The position numbers and the translations under genes are program-made. A stretch of 7,119 nt of DNA, from contig CALVKX010000109.1 in the NCBI GenBank assembly GCA_944333375.1, positions 1-7,119 on the forward strand. Reading direction: 5' to 3'. The notes under the pieces were generated by a model. It did no database searches, was not told where the DNA came from, and was given only the letters and a program-made list of their open reading frames with translations. Below are positions 5,234-7,119 of this stretch, in pieces. How positions within the stretch are numbered: the stretch's first letter is position 1; the number at the start of each line of letters is the position of its first letter. Source of the DNA: an uncultured Eubacteriales bacterium (lineage in GTDB: Bacteria; Bacillota_A; Clostridia; Christensenellales; Aristaeellaceae).

Positions 5234-6850
5234 TCAGTCCGCGCGCCGCGTCATGTGACGCAGGGCCGCGCCCACGAATTCCCGAAACAAGGGATGCGGC
5301 CGGTTGGGCCGGCTCTTGAGCTCGGGGTGAAACTGGACGGCGACAAAGAACGGATGCGAGGGGATTTCCACGATCTCCACGAGGTTTCGGTCCGGGTTGC
5401 GGCCCGCAACGATCATCCCGCCCGCGGTAAAGCGGTCCAGGTAGGCGTTGTTAAACTCGTAGCGGTGCCTGTGGCGCTCCCAGATTTCGCTGGTTCCGTA
5501 TGCCTTCTCGCTCAGCGTGCCAGGCGCAAGCAGACAGCGGTACTTGCCCAGACGCATCGTCCCGCCCAGGTTGCCAAGGTCCTGGTCCGCCATCAGGTCG
5601 ATTACGGGATAGGTGGTATGCGGGTCCACCTCGCTGGTATGTGCGTCCCGAAGCCCCAGCACATGCCGGGCAAACTCCACCACCGCCATCTGCATGCCAA
5701 GGCAAAGGCCCAGAAAGGGCAGGCCGTTTTCCCGGGCATACTGGATGGCCGCGATCTTGCCCTCCAGCCCGCGCGAGCCAAAGCCGCCCGGCACCAGCAC
5801 GCCGTGCGCGCCAGCGAGCATTTCTCCCGCGTTTTCGGGATTTACGTCCTGTGCAGGCACCCATTTGATCTCGACCTTCACGCCATGGAAGATGCCGCCG
5901 TGGGTAAGGGCCTCCACCACGCTGAGGTATGCGTCGGGGAGTTCCACGTACTTGCCCACCAGCGCGATGCAGACGCTCTCCGTGCTGGCGAGCTGACGCT
6001 CGACCATCTCCGTCCACTCGCCCAGCTCGCACCGGCCTACGGGCAGGCCCAGCATCCTGAGCACCTGCTCGTCCAGCCCTTCTCGGTGAAGAAGGAGCGG
6101 TACCTCGTAAAGGCTGCGGGCGTTGAGGTTCTGAAAGACGCAGCTTACCGGCAGGTTGCAGAACATGGCGATCTTGGCCCGCACGTCGGCCGGAAGCTCA
6201 TGATCGGCGCGGCAGACCAGAATATCCGGCGAAATACCAATGGAGCACAGCTCGCGCACGCTGTGCTGGGAAGGCTTGGTCTTGAGCTCGCCCGCGGCGT
6301 TGAGATAAGGCACCAGCGTGACATGCAGATACAGGCAGTTTTCCTTTCCCGCCTCCGCCCGCATCTGGCGTACCGCCTCCAGAAACGGCAGGCTTTCAAT
6401 GTCGCCGACGGTTCCGCCGATCTCGGTAATTATCACGTCCGGCGGATTTTCCGTGCGGGCCACGGCCAAAATGTTACGCTTGATTTCGTTGGTGATGTGC
6501 GGAATAACCTGAATGGTCGCCCCCAGGTATTCACCCCGCCGCTCGCGGTCGATGACGGTTTTGAAGACGCGGCCGCTGGTAACGTTGCTGGCCTGTGTCA
6601 GGCTTTCATCAATAAAGCGTTCATAGTGTCCAAGGTCCAGGTCGGTCTCGGCGCCGTCGTCGGTGACGAACACCTCGCCGTGCTGGTAGGGATTCATGGT
6701 TCCGGGATCGACGTTGATGTAGGGATCAAACTTCTGGATGCACACCCTCAGGCCCCGGCACTTGAGCAGCCGTCCCAGAGAGGCCGCCGTGATGCCCTTT
6801 CCCAGAGAAGAAACCACACCGCCGGTCACAAAGATAAATTTCGGATCCAT
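5234..6850 (-). CDS. pyrG: CTP synthase (glutamine-hydrolysing)
   Basis: This enzyme converts UTP to CTP in the cytoplasm, using ATP and ammonia from glutamine, the last step of pyrimidine ribonucleotide synthesis. At 538 residues it is the normal family length. The start is ATG at 6850 with GGAAAGG (6861-6867) 10 nt upstream. The N-terminal amidoligase domain (about 1-270) has the P-loop [18 protein letters not shown] (10-27), the block [20 protein letters not shown] (42-61), metal ligands Asp72 and Glu143 in [10 protein letters not shown], and the UTP-site segment [10 protein letters not shown] (191-200). The C-terminal class I glutaminase domain (about 290-530) has the oxyanion loop VPGGFGSRG (353-361), nucleophile Cys383 in GLCLGMQ, and His508 and Glu510 in QFHPE. 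All key residues are present, so it should be active. It lies 27 nt after the DUF1846 gene. I see no separate leader or promoter, so the CTP-sensing attenuation known for Bacillus pyrG is not evident here. Confidence 0.98.
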   Translation of the reverse strand: MDPKFIFVTGGVVSSLGKGITAASLGRLLKCRGLRVCIQKFDPYINVDPGTMNPYQHGEVFVTDDGAETDLDLGHYERFIDESLTQASNVTSGRVFKTVIDRERRGEYLGATIQVIPHITNEIKRNILAVARTENPPDVIITEIGGTVGDIESLPFLEAVRQMRAEAGKENCLYLHVTLVPYLNAAGELKTKPSQHSVRELCSIGISPDILVCRADHELPADVRAKIAMFCNLPVSCVFQNLNARSLYEVPLLLHREGLDEQVLRMLGLPVGRCELGEWTEMVERQLASTESVCIALVGKYVELPDAYLSVVEALTHGGIFHGVKVEIKWVPAQDVNPENAGEMLAGAHGVLVPGGFGSRGLEGKIAAIQYARENGLPFLGLCLGMQMAVVEFARHVLGLRDAHTSEVDPHTTYPVIDLMADQDLGNLGGTMRLGKYRCLLAPGTLSEKAYGTSEIWERHRHRYEFNNAYLDRFTAGGMIVAGRNPDRNLVEIVEIPSHPFFVAVQFHPELKSRPNRPHPLFREFVGAALRHMTRRAD

Positions 6851-6877
6851 GATGCCCCCGCCTTTCCACAGAAACGG

Positions 6878-7119
6878 TTATTTGTGGTAGAGATTGTGGG
6901 TCTGATACTTGGGATCGCAGGTCAGGTTAACCTTGAGCCGCCGGAAGATGCCCTCGTCCACCTGCGGCAAGATGACCGTGGAATGAGCCTCAAGCCCTTC
7001 CAGCAGCGGAAGCTGGCGCATGGCCTGCGCGGCCTTTGGGTCCGTCGCGGCGCAGATGGAAAGCGCCACGAGAACCTCGTCGCTGTGCAGTCGTGGATTG
7101 CGATTGCCCAGATAGTCGC
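6878..7119 (-). CDS. DUF1846 / UPF0371 family protein (C-terminal 79 residues, cut by the window edge)
   Basis: Only the 3' end is present: 79 residues and a TAA stop at 6880. The reading frame is open to the right edge, so the gene starts outside the window; internal GTG or ATG codons are not its start. The tail reads DYLGNRNPRLHSDEVLVALS, then a helix-like stretch, then AHSTVILPQVDEGIFRRLKV, and finishes NLTCDPKYQTHNLYHK. I recognise this from memory as the conserved C-terminus of DUF1846 (UPF0371) proteins, normally about 500 residues, which are cytoplasmic and have no settled function. It lies 27 nt upstream of pyrG on the same strand with no terminator between, so the two are probably co-transcribed. 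The family call rests on the conserved tail only. Confidence 0.8.
   Translation of the reverse strand, partial: DYLGNRNPRLHSDEVLVALSICAATDPKAAQAMRQLPLLEGLEAHSTVILPQVDEGIFRRLKVNLTCDPKYQTHNLYHK

Noticed and set aside
5451..6032. Minus-strand open frame of 193 codons inside pyrG
   Set aside because: It is another frame of the CTP synthase gene, which is intact and has all catalytic residues.
6851..6877. CTP-responsive attenuator in front of pyrG
   Set aside because: The gap to the upstream gene is only 27 nt, with no promoter, hairpin or T-run.

Overview
The window comes from a GC-rich member of the Bacillota, probably an anaerobic clostridial lineage. I infer this from a complete T-box riboswitch (a device of Gram-positive bacteria, mostly Bacillota), strong AGGAGG-type ribosome binding sites, sigma-A-type promoters, and cysteine-rich exported proteins. 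Two exported solute-binding proteins have signal peptides ending in Ala-Met-Ala with no lipobox cysteine. That resembles Christensenellales-type Clostridia or a diderm Firmicute, but the exact taxon cannot be fixed from the sequence.

Layout. (1) Positions 1-578, minus strand: the N-terminal 192 residues of a LivJ-type branched-chain amino acid binding protein, reading off the left edge. (2) Positions 579-1179: a 601-bp divergent control region. It holds a minus-strand promoter wrapped in an inverted repeat, a stretch with two overlapping hairpins, a plus-strand promoter, and a full T-box leader with antiterminator and terminator. (3) Positions 1180-3967, plus strand: a three-gene ABC importer of the TrpXYZ type (binding protein, permease, ATPase). 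A strong hairpin separates the first two genes and the last two overlap by 8 nt. (4) Positions 3979-4021: a bidirectional terminator between convergent units. (5) Positions 4020-7119, minus strand: an apparent operon running DUF1846/UPF0371 (3' end only), then pyrG (CTP synthase), then a major facilitator transporter.

How it works together. The T-box should make the ABC importer respond to an uncharged tRNA, that is, to shortage of one amino acid. Homologous importers are generally predicted to carry tryptophan. However, folding this leader by hand puts UUC (phenylalanine) in the specifier loop, and the antiterminator bulge reads UGGU. UGGU matches a tRNA ending in ACCA (A73, as in tRNA-Phe) and not bacterial tRNA-Trp (G73). 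The most interesting result is therefore a predicted phenylalanine-responsive importer, divergently paired with a second amino-acid importer. The pyrG unit is housekeeping. I see no phage, IS element, CRISPR array, tRNA or rRNA gene here.
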